NCBI GenBank assembly: GCA_963806045.1
Contig: CAWDWP010000020.1
Span: 202,141 to 266,140, forward strand
DNA length: 64,000 nucleotides
Source of the DNA: DATCHW01 sp963806045
GTDB lineage: Bacteria; Bacteroidota; Ignavibacteria; Tepidaquicellales; Tepidaquicellaceae
Direction: 5' to 3'
Of the stretch, positions 28,248 through 38,388 are shown piece after piece. Every line of letters begins with the position of its first letter. The stretch's first letter is position 1. Under the pieces are notes generated by a model that saw nothing but the letters and a program-made list of their open reading frames with translations, was not told the DNA's origin and did no database searches. The translations under genes were made by a program, and so were the position numbers.

Positions 28248-28314
28248 TCCGGAATTTTAAAAAATTATTCTTTGACCAAGTCCGGTTACAACGGGATATT
28301 ATATTTACTAATTT

Positions 28315-29046
28315 TTATATCCCAAATAAAACTCCCACGTTAAACTGAAGTGTTGAAATAGTACGGCTTGTTCCTATCGGATGTTTATCTCCTCCGAAAT
28401 TTGGGTCCTTATCATCATTCAAATTTAAATATGAATTTGTTCTGTCATTATTAGTATATGATGTAAAACTCTTGCCTATAAGATTAAGCATATTGTACCT
28501 TAAACTTATATCCAACGCAACTACTCCGATTTTAAACTCCGTCCCTGCTAATAACCCGAGCCCTATCCTGGACGCAGATGTCATACTATTGTTACTACTG
28601 TTTACAAGTGGGGTACCCTGATACTGGGATTCACCGCTGAATGTTGAAAATAGTAATTCAATACTGACATAAGGTTTGATTGGCACTAAGGGAACTCCGA
28701 AACTATATTCGGGACCGATACCGATAATTAATGTATTTTGCTTGACGGTAAGATTTGCATTATTAAATCCCGTTATATTTCCATCATTTTTGAACATTGC
28801 GTAGTTTATGTCTAATCTGCCTGCAATGACCAATAAATCAGCTTTAAAAGTTGCTCCTAAATTAAATCCCCCTTTTAATCCATATTTAGTCCCGTTATAA
28901 AAATCCGTTACTTCTCCTGCGTAATCAGACATCGGAAGTGCAAATCCTAATTGAGGTCCAAGCGAAATATGAATCTGAGCCTTTGTGGTCGAAAATGTTA
29001 TAAATAAAGAAATGATAACAAAAATTGTAAAAAATGACTTTTTCAT
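28315..29046 (-). CDS. Outer-membrane beta-barrel protein
   Basis: The 243-residue protein starts with a signal peptide (MKKSFFTIFVIISLFITFST) and then has the alternating hydrophobic pattern and Gly/aromatic content of a small porin-like barrel. Candidate strands include ISLGPQLGFALPMSDYAGE, KYGLKGGFNLGATFKADL and NTLIIGIGPEYSFGVP. The C-terminal strand TISTLQFNVGVLFGI ends in a hydrophobic residue as expected for BAM recognition. It is convergent with the DUF4424-like gene. The cargo or ligand is unknown. Confidence 0.75.
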   Translation of the reverse strand: MKKSFFTIFVIISLFITFSTTKAQIHISLGPQLGFALPMSDYAGEVTDFYNGTKYGLKGGFNLGATFKADLLVIAGRLDINYAMFKNDGNITGFNNANLTVKQNTLIIGIGPEYSFGVPLVPIKPYVSIELLFSTFSGESQYQGTPLVNSSNNSMTSASRIGLGLLAGTEFKIGVVALDISLRYNMLNLIGKSFTSYTNNDRTNSYLNLNDDKDPNFGGDKHPIGTSRTISTLQFNVGVLFGI

Positions 29047-29488
29047 ACTTACTCCTTTTGATTTGAATGGTTTTATAATAAAATAAATTATTTTTAGAAA
29101 TTAATCTATAAATAAACAAACAATTAAAAAGATTATAAAATTCTAAAAAATTAATAATTTGTATGTTTTTTGAAATGGTTTTATTCTGATTTTTTCAAAA
29201 AACGATGTTTTGGGCCCTCCCTTCCCACAGAAAAAAACAAAAGCATAATTGCTTTCACAAGTATTATATCGCCATTTAATATATCATTTGTTTTGTTTCC
29301 TCAAGTAACTAAATTCCATATAATAAATAATCCTTCAAAACTAACTCGGGATTATTACATTTTAATTACTAAATGTTTTAATGAATTGGAATGTAAAGAT
29401 GAAGGCTCATGCTTAGTTATATTCCTTATTTTAATTGGATAACTACAAATTATTTTTTAACTCAAAAAGATTTTCAAAATCTCCTTTT
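29047..29488. other. Intergenic spacer, divergent promoters
   Basis: These 442 very AT-rich bases separate two divergent envelope genes and should hold both promoters. An open frame at 29170-29442 has no recognisable family, no ribosome-binding site and atypical composition, so I do not call it. No hairpin or repeat stands out. Confidence 0.4.
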
Positions 29489-32038
29489 ATGAAAACATCG
29501 TTAAAACTTTTTATATTTCTGCTTTTATTTCTAATTGTTAATACATCATTTTCCCAGGAATGGGTTCGTTTATTCAATGACCCGGCTGTGAACTTTTATG
29601 ATGTTCAGAGTAAATTCTATGAATACTGGAAAGGAAAAACTCCTGAAAGAGGACAGGGCTGGATGATATTTAAACGATGGGAAAATTTTATGGAACCAAG
29701 GGTATATCCGACCGGTGTACGTCCTGATCCGGCAATAACTTATAAAGAAATAAAAAAGTATAAACAACAGCACAGCGACAATATTAATGACCTGAGTAAC
29801 TGGGTTTCATTAGGACCGTCAAGCTGGTTATCAATAAGTTATAATCCCGGAATTGGCAGAATAAATTGTATAACTGTCCATCCGACAAACAGCAGTGTGC
29901 TTTTCGCAGGTTCGCCTTCGGGGGGTCTTTGGAAATCAACAAATAGCGGGGCTAACTGGTCTACTGCTACTGATAATCTTGAAGTGCTTGGAATCTCGAG
30001 TATCGTAATTAATCCTGCTAACCCGAACATTATGTATATTGCAACCGGTGACGGGGACGGTGGTGCCACCTACAGCATTGGAATATTAAAAAGTACAAAT
30101 GGCGGACTAAACTGGAATACAACAGGATTCAGCTTTGTAGTATCATCGGGAGTAAGAATAAACAAACTCGTGATGAGTCCGGCTAATCCTGATATTTTAA
30201 TTACTGTTTCCAATCTCGGAATTCACCGTTCAACAAATGGTGGAACTAACTGGACGCAAATTATGGGTGGAAATATAAGAGACATTGAATTTCATCCGTC
30301 AAATCCTTCAATAATTTATGCGGTTGGTACGACATTTTATAAATCTACAGATGCAGGTGCAACTTTCAATATATCAGGTACGGGTTTGCCTTCGTCAGGT
30401 GTAAACAGATTTGCAATGGGTGTAAGTCAGGCAGGTCCTGATTATGTTTATGTACTTGCAAGCAGTTCTGCTAATTCGGGATTCTATGGATTCTACCGTT
30501 CTACTGATGCGGGAAACAATTTTGTTCAAACAATAAATACACCGAATATATTAGGGTACAACTCGGACGGCTCATCCACAGGGGGACAGGGCACTTATGA
30601 CCTTTGTGTAGCTGTGTCACCGTTAAATGTTAATGAGGTTTATACAGGCGGAATTAATATTTGGAAATCTACTAATGCCGGCAATAATTTTATTTGCAAC
30701 ACTTTCTGGATTTATCCTACTTCAACGTATGGATATGTACATGCTGATGTTCACACAGTAGATTTTTTGGGAAATACTCTTTATGCGGGAACTGATGGAG
30801 GCCTTTTCAAATCTTCAAACTTTGGCACAAACTGGACTGATATTTCAGCGGGTATGTCAATGACACAGTTTTACCGTTTCGGTGGAACTCCGCAGAACGC
30901 AGATTATTTAATCGGTGGTACACAGGATAACGGAACTAACCTTTACAATGGCGTTTGGACTCACGTGCTTGGTGCAGACGGAATGGAAGCAGCCGTTGAC
31001 CCTTCAAATCAAAATATTGTTTATGCCTGCAGACAAAACGGTGGATTATGCAGATCATATAATGGGGGAATCAGTTTTGTTTCTATAGTAAGCAATATAA
31101 CCGGCACCGGTGCATGGGTGACACCATATATATTAGACCCGGTAAATCCTGAAATTTTATATGCAGGGTATCAGGATATCTGGAAATCTACAGACAGAGG
31201 AAACTTCTGGACAAAACTGACAAACCTCAATGGTTCGACATTCCGTTCATTGGCAGTTGCTAAATCGAACAATAATTATATTTATGCAGCAACAAGCAAC
31301 ATTATATACAGAACCACAGACGGCGGTGTAAACTGGACAAGTATTACATCAGGACTGCCCGGGTATTCAATAACATACATCGATGTAAACACAACAGACG
31401 CGAATAAATTATGGATAACACTTTCCGGATATAATGCGGGATATAAAATTTATTATTCTTCCAATGCAGGAAATAACTGGACTAATATCAGCGGGGGTCT
31501 TCCGAATCTGCCGGCTAATTGTGTTGCATATTTACATCCTGACAGACTTTTTATTGGTATGGATGTGGGAGTTTATTACAAGGATAATACAATGAGCGAT
31601 TGGGCACCGTTTATGCTCAACATGCCAAATGTAGAAATAAGTGAGTTTGAAATATATTTACCAACAAATAAAATACGTGCGGCAACTTATGGAAGGGGTA
31701 TCTGGGAGTCGGCCATCCCTCCCGTTACAAGTATCAATTCAAATGGGAATAATATTCCTACGAGCTATATTTTATACCAGAATTATCCAAATCCATTCAA
31801 TCCCGAAACTATTATTGAGTTTGACCTTCCTAAAAAATCAAATGTCACGCTCAAAATCTTTAACATAATAGGACAGGAAATCAGAACGCTTTTACAATCC
31901 GATGTATCCGAGGGGCATAAGCTTATTCAATGGAATGGAAAAGATAATAACGGACAAATAGTAAATTCAGGAATATATATTTATGAATTGACAGCCGGAA
32001 ATTTCAGAGACTCAAAGATAATGGTGATGATTAAATAA
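29489..32038 (+). CDS. Large T9SS-secreted protein with sialidase/BNR-type propeller repeats
   Basis: The 849-residue protein starts at an ATG that opens a signal peptide (MKTSLKLFIFLLLFLIVNTS). An upstream ATG-in-frame extension of 18 residues would bury it. The body carries about ten repeats of the form W-K-S-T-N-x-G-x-N-W (for example LWKSTNSGANWSTATDN, WKSTDRGNFWTKLTNL), typical of VPS10/BNR-like beta-propellers. The C-terminus is a T9SS type A sorting domain beginning YILYQNYPNPFNPETIIEFD and ending SKIMVMIK. Such proteins are surface-displayed or released; the ligand is unknown. The gene is intact, unlike many neighbours. Confidence 0.88.
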   Translation: MKTSLKLFIFLLLFLIVNTSFSQEWVRLFNDPAVNFYDVQSKFYEYWKGKTPERGQGWMIFKRWENFMEPRVYPTGVRPDPAITYKEIKKYKQQHSDNINDLSNWVSLGPSSWLSISYNPGIGRINCITVHPTNSSVLFAGSPSGGLWKSTNSGANWSTATDNLEVLGISSIVINPANPNIMYIATGDGDGGATYSIGILKSTNGGLNWNTTGFSFVVSSGVRINKLVMSPANPDILITVSNLGIHRSTNGGTNWTQIMGGNIRDIEFHPSNPSIIYAVGTTFYKSTDAGATFNISGTGLPSSGVNRFAMGVSQAGPDYVYVLASSSANSGFYGFYRSTDAGNNFVQTINTPNILGYNSDGSSTGGQGTYDLCVAVSPLNVNEVYTGGINIWKSTNAGNNFICNTFWIYPTSTYGYVHADVHTVDFLGNTLYAGTDGGLFKSSNFGTNWTDISAGMSMTQFYRFGGTPQNADYLIGGTQDNGTNLYNGVWTHVLGADGMEAAVDPSNQNIVYACRQNGGLCRSYNGGISFVSIVSNITGTGAWVTPYILDPVNPEILYAGYQDIWKSTDRGNFWTKLTNLNGSTFRSLAVAKSNNNYIYAATSNIIYRTTDGGVNWTSITSGLPGYSITYIDVNTTDANKLWITLSGYNAGYKIYYSSNAGNNWTNISGGLPNLPANCVAYLHPDRLFIGMDVGVYYKDNTMSDWAPFMLNMPNVEISEFEIYLPTNKIRAATYGRGIWESAIPPVTSINSNGNNIPTSYILYQNYPNPFNPETIIEFDLPKKSNVTLKIFNIIGQEIRTLLQSDVSEGHKLIQWNGKDNNGQIVNSGIYIYELTAGNFRDSKIMVMIK

Positions 32039-32076
32039 AAATGTGAATCAAAAAAAGGCTAATGTGCTCTGTATTT

Positions 32077-32988
32077 TTATGGGTATAAATCTCCATTGAG
32101 ATATTTTAATCCTGTATCAACAACAACCGTTACGATTCTCTTTCCTGCTCCGATAATTCTTGCCCTTTGTATTGCCGCCCAAACATTTGCTCCTGATGTA
32201 GTTCCTCCGAATATCCCTTCCACTCTTGCCAATTTTCTTGCTGTTTCATAAGCATCTTCATCCGATACAGATATTATTTCATCTGCCAAATCTAATCTGC
32301 ATATTGAAGGCACAAATCCGGCTCCAATACCTTCCAGTCTATGGGTACCTGATGTATCACCATCTGAAAGTGAACGTACATTAAAAGGCTCAATAGGTAT
32401 GCATCGGATATTTGGTATCTCCTTTTTAAACACTTCTGCATTCCCTGAAAAACAGCCGCCAGTTCCTACACCCATTATAAATTCATCAATGTTTTTTCCA
32501 AGAACATCAATAATCTCTCTTGCCATATTATGATATGCATTCCTGTTGTCAACATTGTTAAACTGGTCAGTCCAAAAAGTATTGGGTTGTCTACTTAATT
32601 CTTTCGCCCGTGCAACCATCGAGTCAATAAGTTTTGCTGTTATTTTACCATTATCACTTGGAAATATCTCCAGTTCAGCTCCGAAAGCCTTCATTGTTTG
32701 AAGTTTTTCTTTTGCAAACGCATCTGAGGAAACAAAGAATGCACGGTAACCTTTTGTTGCACATACCATCGCTAAAGAGCTTCCTGTACTTCCACCTGTA
32801 TAATCCATTACTGTACCGCCGGATTTTATTTCACCTCTTCTTTCGGCTCCTTCCACCATCGAAAGCGCCATCCTGTCTTTCATACTACCTGTAGGATTTG
32901 CCCCTTCATACTTTACGTATATTTCCGCACAACCCGGTTCGGATAATCTTTCTAATTTTATCAATGGAGTATTGCCAATTGCTCTCAT
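32077..32988 (-). CDS. PLP-dependent cysteine synthase family enzyme
   Basis: The 303-residue protein is a fold-type II PLP enzyme of the CysK/CBS family. NPTGSMKDRMALSMVEGAE carries the Schiff-base Lys, MDYTGGSTGSSLAMVCA binds the substrate carboxylate, and GVGTGGCFSGNAEVF is the PLP-phosphate loop. The usual CysK substrate loop reads TSGNTG; here it is TGGSTG, so the substrate may differ from O-acetylserine. It begins MRAIGNTPLIKLERLSEPGC, a normal start. It stands alone, convergent with the T9SS gene, with no cysE or sulfur genes nearby. Confidence 0.82.
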   Translation of the reverse strand: MRAIGNTPLIKLERLSEPGCAEIYVKYEGANPTGSMKDRMALSMVEGAERRGEIKSGGTVMDYTGGSTGSSLAMVCATKGYRAFFVSSDAFAKEKLQTMKAFGAELEIFPSDNGKITAKLIDSMVARAKELSRQPNTFWTDQFNNVDNRNAYHNMAREIIDVLGKNIDEFIMGVGTGGCFSGNAEVFKKEIPNIRCIPIEPFNVRSLSDGDTSGTHRLEGIGAGFVPSICRLDLADEIISVSDEDAYETARKLARVEGIFGGTTSGANVWAAIQRARIIGAGKRIVTVVVDTGLKYLNGDLYP

Positions 32989-33101
32989 ACATTATTAATT
33001 TTAATTAACACAACATCTACTATTTGTTTCAAATCTACAAATATTCGCAAATATCTGCAATTCCGTTGATGGATTCTTTTAGATTGCAGGAATAGTCAAA
33101 T

Positions 33102-35654
33102 TTAAAAATCTTCTCTCTGATTCTCGTTTGGCTGCTGCTCTCTTTGTCTTCTTTGCTGACGATTTGGTTCAGAGCCCAACCTGATAGCGAGTGTCAGATA
33201 AGCTACTCTTGAATCCCTTTTTCTATTAAAATTAAGGTTATAGTTACTTCCGTTTGATACCAAGGAAAATTTCATAGCGTTGAAGGGGTCTGATACACGA
33301 AATGTCAGACTTGCTAGTTTATTAAAGAAATCTTTTTTTATTGCTACATCAAGCATCTGCAGCGGATTCATAGAGCCCTGCGCCTGAACCATTTTACCCA
33401 TATAGAAGTAAGAAATCTGAAGGTCAAATAAATTTTTGAAGTTAAAACTATTCATCATTTTTCCCGACCAGGCATCACCTGAATTTTCGAGAACTCCCTG
33501 AGATGAGTTTCCACTTACCGTTGTTTTTGAATAGCTAATGCTTCCATTTAGCATCCACCATTTTGTTATACTCCCGCCAAGAATGAATTCCAGACCATAA
33601 GAGGATGAATTGGAAATGTTATCAAATGAAGTTATAGATGTTGTACTGTCAATAATTGTAAATACCCTGTTAATGACATCATTTATTCTTCTGTAAAAAA
33701 CCGTTCCTGTTGCCAATAAATTCGGGAAATATTTATTATAACTTAATTCGAAAGCATTTATGTATTCAGGTTTAAGGTTTGGATTTCCTTTTCTGAGATT
33801 CTGTGGGTCGCTGTAATCAGTAAAAGGATTTAACTGAAATATATTCGGTCTGTTGATTCTTCTTGAATAGCTTGCCTGAATTTCGTTTGTCGGCGTAATA
33901 GATTTCAACAGGTAAACACTCGGGAAAAAACTAAAATAATTATTCTCGTAATTCTGGTTCTGTGTTATCTGTGTAGATTTTGTGAGTGCTTCTTCAAGGC
34001 GCAGTCCAACCTGATATCCCAAACCAAAAATTTTATTTGCATAATTGGAATATGCGGAAAAAATCTTATCCTGATAATCAAAATTATTGCTTGTAAGCGA
34101 ATTGTATATCCAGTTTTGTGAAATTGTATTAAAATAATTTGAGTTGTAATCAGAACTCATATTCCTGAATGCTGCTTTAATGCCGGCTTCAAATTTCTGA
34201 CTGCCGGGAGAGCCTGTTGATGAATTATTTTCCATTGGATTAAATCCCCTTCCCATCTGCGGCGGTCCGGTATTTCCCATTGGATTGAAATTACCCATTG
34301 GATTATAATCGCCAAGAGGCTTTGTATAATCGGATTGAAAGGTCAGAAAACTCATATCTGATGTAGTGCTGTCATTTTGATATAACTGAATGAATCCGTT
34401 ATTATAATCGGTTTGAAGAATGCTATTAGGATTTTTATCGTGATTTTTTGAGAAAGAGAATGAAGAATTAAGTTCTTCTTTAGGTCTGTCGAATTTATGC
34501 TTATGTGATGCGTTTATATCTATACTATAGCTTTTTCCATCCCTTATTGCTTCCTTATTATATACTAAGGTGCTAATGCCTGAAGGATTAATGTTTTCGT
34601 TAAAAGATTTATCAAGACTATATCTGTCTCTCATATTGAAATTAGTTGATAACGAGAAAATATTAATCTTAGACGGCTCATAATCAATTCCAAATGAACC
34701 AAAATGAGATTCCATTTTATCTCTGGAATTTGAATTCTGATTATATGTGAATGTAGAATCAAGAATAATAGTTTCTCTGTTCAAATTTCCTGTTCCGAGC
34801 ATATTATTAAGCCTGTAATTATAACTGCCATTGAAAATGAACTTATTCTTTCGGGCACTGAAGTTAAAAGATGAACTGTATTTATCTTTTGTTCCAGCAT
34901 TCAGGTTAAGTCCGACATTATAACCGTCATCCTGTTTACGTTTTAGTATAATATTTATTATACCTGAAGTACCTTCAGGGTCATATTTGGAAGAAGGATT
35001 ATTTATTATTTCAACAGATTCAATTAAATTTGAAGGCATCTGATCAAGTATAGTTCCCGGATCATTGCTAAGCATAGCCGAGGGCATTCCGTTAATCTGA
35101 ATTTTCACATTACTGCTTCCCCGCAAATATACTTTATTATCCGAGTCAACTGTTACCGAAGGAATATTTTTAAGTGCATCAATTACAGTTCCGCCTGTGT
35201 TGACAATACTTTTCTCAACGTTATATACTTTTTTGTCAATTTGATTTTCCATAAACGGTTTTTCATCCTGTACTTCAATTTCTTCGGTGGTATAACCGGC
35301 GATTAAAAAAATAGTATCAATAGCAACTTCAGGATTTTTAGGAATAACCGCTATTTTCCTTTTTACAAAATTCTTATAGCCGATATATTCAACTCTGAGT
35401 TTAAATTTTCCGTAAGGCACTTCAACGGCGAAAGCACCGCTTTTATCTGTTTGAGAACCATTTGCCAGAGATGTATCAACTTCCCAAAATACCTTTACCG
35501 TAGCTTCATTCAGAGGTAAGCCCGAATCATTATCGTAAACGAGACCTTTAATAAGACCTTTTTTAGATGTTTTTTTATTACTGTCATCCTGAGCGAAAGA
35601 AGAAGAAATCAAAAAAAATGAAATAACAATTAACAGAAAATACTTAACATTCAT
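33102..35654 (-). CDS. TonB-dependent-receptor-like outer-membrane protein (OMP_b-brl_3 family)
   Basis: The 850-residue protein has a signal peptide, then a carboxypeptidase-regulatory-like domain (about 35-115; GLIKGLVYDNDSGLPLNEAT). A plug domain follows (about 130-235; GGTVIDALKNIPSVTVDSDN, VKIQINGMPS, VEIINNPSSKYDPEGTSGII) and then a C-terminal barrel of about 600 residues. The plug and barrel match the OMP_b-brl_3 group of Bacteroidota. An unusual Gly/Asn/Pro/Met-rich insert (repeated NPMGN units) lies near residue 455, possibly in a surface loop. No TonB box or SusD partner is evident. A small exported gene is 55 bases upstream on the same strand. Confidence 0.85.
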   Translation of the reverse strand: MNVKYFLLIVISFFLISSSFAQDDSNKKTSKKGLIKGLVYDNDSGLPLNEATVKVFWEVDTSLANGSQTDKSGAFAVEVPYGKFKLRVEYIGYKNFVKRKIAVIPKNPEVAIDTIFLIAGYTTEEIEVQDEKPFMENQIDKKVYNVEKSIVNTGGTVIDALKNIPSVTVDSDNKVYLRGSSNVKIQINGMPSAMLSNDPGTILDQMPSNLIESVEIINNPSSKYDPEGTSGIINIILKRKQDDGYNVGLNLNAGTKDKYSSSFNFSARKNKFIFNGSYNYRLNNMLGTGNLNRETIILDSTFTYNQNSNSRDKMESHFGSFGIDYEPSKINIFSLSTNFNMRDRYSLDKSFNENINPSGISTLVYNKEAIRDGKSYSIDINASHKHKFDRPKEELNSSFSFSKNHDKNPNSILQTDYNNGFIQLYQNDSTTSDMSFLTFQSDYTKPLGDYNPMGNFNPMGNTGPPQMGRGFNPMENNSSTGSPGSQKFEAGIKAAFRNMSSDYNSNYFNTISQNWIYNSLTSNNFDYQDKIFSAYSNYANKIFGLGYQVGLRLEEALTKSTQITQNQNYENNYFSFFPSVYLLKSITPTNEIQASYSRRINRPNIFQLNPFTDYSDPQNLRKGNPNLKPEYINAFELSYNKYFPNLLATGTVFYRRINDVINRVFTIIDSTTSITSFDNISNSSSYGLEFILGGSITKWWMLNGSISYSKTTVSGNSSQGVLENSGDAWSGKMMNSFNFKNLFDLQISYFYMGKMVQAQGSMNPLQMLDVAIKKDFFNKLASLTFRVSDPFNAMKFSLVSNGSNYNLNFNRKRDSRVAYLTLAIRLGSEPNRQQRRQREQQPNENQREDF

Positions 35655-35709
35655 ATAAAAATATTCTTTGAAATTTTATTTTTTAAATTTTTATTTTAAA
35701 CTGCAAACA

Positions 35710-36093
35710 TCAATTGTCCCTGTTGCCAGGTTTAAAACGGGCTCTTTGTTTTTCCCTGTAATCTGTATATTTGGGTATCTGCTCATCCGTTAATACCATT
35801 TTTATATCGCTGTCCCTTTCATCCATAATTGCTTTCATCTGAGAAAAGTCCGGAGGGTCGCTTTGAAAAAGGCTTTGCATTTTAGCATAAGAATTCAAAA
35901 GGATTTTTTCTATAAATGGAATCTGGTCTTCGGTAAGCGTCAATTCGGTTTTGAGAGCTTCCAGGTCCTTTTTTGTCATTTCTTCGGCAGAAGGCATTTT
36001 TTTATTAGGGTCTCTCTTTTTATCATTCTGACCATAAATTAAACCGGATAAAAGAACACAAAAAGCAACTATTAAAATTAATTTGGTTTTCAC
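35710..36093 (-). CDS. Small exported Spy/CpxP-like protein
   Basis: The 127-residue protein has a signal peptide (MKTKLILIVAFCVLLSGLIY) and a helical mature region. ELTLTEDQIPFIEKILL and a following MDERDSDIKMVLTDEQIPKY recall the LTxxQ motifs of Spy/CpxP periplasmic chaperones. The match is weak in sequence but good in length and pattern. The gene directly precedes the barrel receptor at 35654 in the same direction, so it may assist folding or sensing of that outer-membrane protein (inference). Confidence 0.55.
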   Translation of the reverse strand: MKTKLILIVAFCVLLSGLIYGQNDKKRDPNKKMPSAEEMTKKDLEALKTELTLTEDQIPFIEKILLNSYAKMQSLFQSDPPDFSQMKAIMDERDSDIKMVLTDEQIPKYTDYREKQRARFKPGNRDN

Positions 36094-36382
36094 TTTTATA
36101 ATGATTTTTAATTAATAAAATATTTCTGGTGAATAATATAATATTTAATATTAAAGAATAAAACTCATGTTTATTCTATTTATTACATAAAATTCTAAAT
36201 TGGGAAAATCCATAATATTAAATACTTATTTGATTAGACGATAAAATTCCTGAATCCTTGCACTAAAATGATATAAAAAGGGGGAAATTAACTTTGTGAG
36301 TATTAAAATATATCCAATATTAATAAATCCGGTTTAATGGAATTATCACAATACAGTAAATGTTTTAATTAACAGTAGAATA

Positions 36383-37309
36383 ATGAAAAAATTACTTGTA
36401 TTAATATTAATTGTTTCTTCACTTTTATATCTGAAATATGTTATATCCTCATCAATTAACGAAGAAGACAAAAACGACAATGAAACTCTGATAAATGTCA
36501 CAACATCTGAAGGTGCTTTAATCACGTGCGGTGTCGAAAGGTGGGCAGTAAAAACACTAATCGATCCTGATACAACACAAATCAATTTTAATGATGTAAT
36601 TCCTAGCACAATTCAATATCAGCGTTCTCTTGCCGCTCCCCCCTCTCTTCCAAATACAAGACTTCCGCAAGAAGATACTGTGTTTTCAATCGATTGCATA
36701 ATGTATAAATACAAACTCGAATCGGATAACGATGTTCATATTGTTATACACGCAATAGGTGATGCAAGCCAGACAATGGTAGCGGAAATTGTAAATGCTC
36801 AATGTCCCGGAATAATAAATACAAGCAGATATACTCAATTAAACAATCTTAGAACTTCGTTTGATAATACATATCATCCTACTACGAGTTTTACAACTAC
36901 AAATGTAAGAATAAGAATAACGGGTGTGGGATTTTTTGATTTTCTTCACGGACAAACGGGAATTCCGCCGAACGGCAGAGAAATCCACCCGGTACTTTCT
37001 TTTTCATTAATCACAAATATAAATTCAATTTCTAATGAAGTACCTTCTGATTATAAATTATACCAGAATTACCCAAATCCCTTTAATCCAACTACAAATA
37101 TTAAATTCGATTTGCCCGAAAATTCTTTTGCTAAGATAAAAATATTTAATATACTTGGAAATGAAATAGCAACGCTTGTGAATGAGCAACTGGAGCCGGG
37201 TTCATATTCGGTTGACTGGAATGCATCTGAATATCCAAGCGGAGTATATTTCTATCGAATTGAAATGAATCAGTTTACAGATGTAAAACGAATGTTGATG
37301 ATAAAGTAA
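36383..37309 (+). CDS. T9SS-secreted protein with unassigned N-terminal region
   Basis: The 308-residue protein begins with a hydrophobic leader (MKKLLVLILIVSSLLYLKYV) and ends with a type A T9SS sorting domain (YKLYQNYPNPFNPTTNIKFD through TDVKRMLMIK). The 200 residues between are not recognised. They contain ERWAVKTLIDPDTTQINFND and GVGFFDFLHGQTGIPPNGRE. The first of these resembles the ERWAVKT.xD motif seen in other secreted proteins of this branch, but I cannot name a function. It is intact. The 290-base upstream spacer shows no recognisable element. Confidence 0.75.
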   Translation: MKKLLVLILIVSSLLYLKYVISSSINEEDKNDNETLINVTTSEGALITCGVERWAVKTLIDPDTTQINFNDVIPSTIQYQRSLAAPPSLPNTRLPQEDTVFSIDCIMYKYKLESDNDVHIVIHAIGDASQTMVAEIVNAQCPGIINTSRYTQLNNLRTSFDNTYHPTTSFTTTNVRIRITGVGFFDFLHGQTGIPPNGREIHPVLSFSLITNINSISNEVPSDYKLYQNYPNPFNPTTNIKFDLPENSFAKIKIFNILGNEIATLVNEQLEPGSYSVDWNASEYPSGVYFYRIEMNQFTDVKRMLMIK

Positions 37310-37590
37310 CGAAAGTTACTTAATCAGAAATCCTACTCTATTTGTGGAGGACTGATGATAAATTAAATTATATCTTATCTTCAGTTTACAAATACCACTT
37401 TTTTATTTTATCGAAAAATTTCTCCCCTTATAAAGCTCCACTTATTTAACATATAATCAATATGTTGGACATTGAATTATTCATTTATTTTAATTTCCAA
37501 ACTTTCTAACTTTAACTAAACAAATAATTCACCTGTCACACGTAAGAAATTTTTACGTACTTTTTGCAAACAAATTTAAGGAGATTTAGA

Positions 37591-38277
37591 ATGACAAAAG
37601 CAAAATGTTTTTTATTCTCACTTTTATGTATCGTTTTATTTTTGATTACAACAAATAAAAAATCATTCCCGCAAGTAACAGATATAGAAGGTAACAATTA
37701 CAAAACCGTAGCTATAGGAAATCAGGTTTGGATTGCGGAAAACCTGAATGTGAGCAAATATAGAAATGGTGAAGTTATACCGCAGGTACAGAATAATGAC
37801 GAATGGATAAAACTCACAACAGGCGCCTGGTGCTATTATGAGAATAAAACGGAGAACGGTGTTGTATACGGAAAGCTGTATAACTGGTATGCCGTAACAG
37901 ATCCGCGTGGACTGGCTCCTGAAGGCTGGCATATTCCGGATTCTATAGAATGGAAAATCGTTGAGATTTTTCTCGGAGAAGATTTTGCGGGAAAAAAAAT
38001 GAAAAGCATTAAAGGCTGGGAAGAAGATGAAGGTATTACAGGTAATACAAATGAATCAGGATTTAACGGACTGCCGGGAGGACATCGCGACGGTTGGAAA
38101 GAAGCAAGTAAAAAAGGAGAATTTTACAATCTGGAAGCAAGTGGTGCCTGGTGGTCAACCTCAATGCTTAATACGAAGATAATCTGGGGCGTGAATCTTG
38201 GTGCTTATGCCGATGACATTTCCTATTGGAAACATTACAAGACAGGCGGTTTATCAGTACGGTGCATAAAGGATTAA
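37591..38277 (+). CDS. FISUMP-domain (Fib_succ_major) exported protein
   Basis: The 228-residue protein has the Fibrobacter succinogenes major paralogous domain: TDIEGNNYKTVAIGNQVWIA, ENLNVSKYRNGEVIP, YGKLYNWYAV, GWHIPDSIEWKI, FNGLPGGHRD and the final GGLSVRCIKD. I start at the ATG at 37591 (MTKAKCFLFSLLCIVLFLIT) because an AAGGAG ribosome-binding site lies about 8 bases before it and a signal peptide follows. These proteins are exported, often surface-associated; the fold is related to formylglycine-enzyme-like domains but lacks catalytic activity as far as known. Confidence 0.85.
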   Translation: MTKAKCFLFSLLCIVLFLITTNKKSFPQVTDIEGNNYKTVAIGNQVWIAENLNVSKYRNGEVIPQVQNNDEWIKLTTGAWCYYENKTENGVVYGKLYNWYAVTDPRGLAPEGWHIPDSIEWKIVEIFLGEDFAGKKMKSIKGWEEDEGITGNTNESGFNGLPGGHRDGWKEASKKGEFYNLEASGAWWSTSMLNTKIIWGVNLGAYADDISYWKHYKTGGLSVRCIKD

Positions 38278-38388
38278 TTTATTTTATTAATTATAACATT
38301 CGTAATAAATCCTTATTTTCATTAAAATCCTTTTTATATGCCTTTAAGCTGGAACGATATAAAAAATCGTACTATTAAATCTTAAAAT

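Noticed and set aside
29170..29442. A 90-residue open frame upstream of the large T9SS gene
   Set aside because: No ribosome-binding site, no family resemblance, AT-rich non-coding-like composition; treated as chance.
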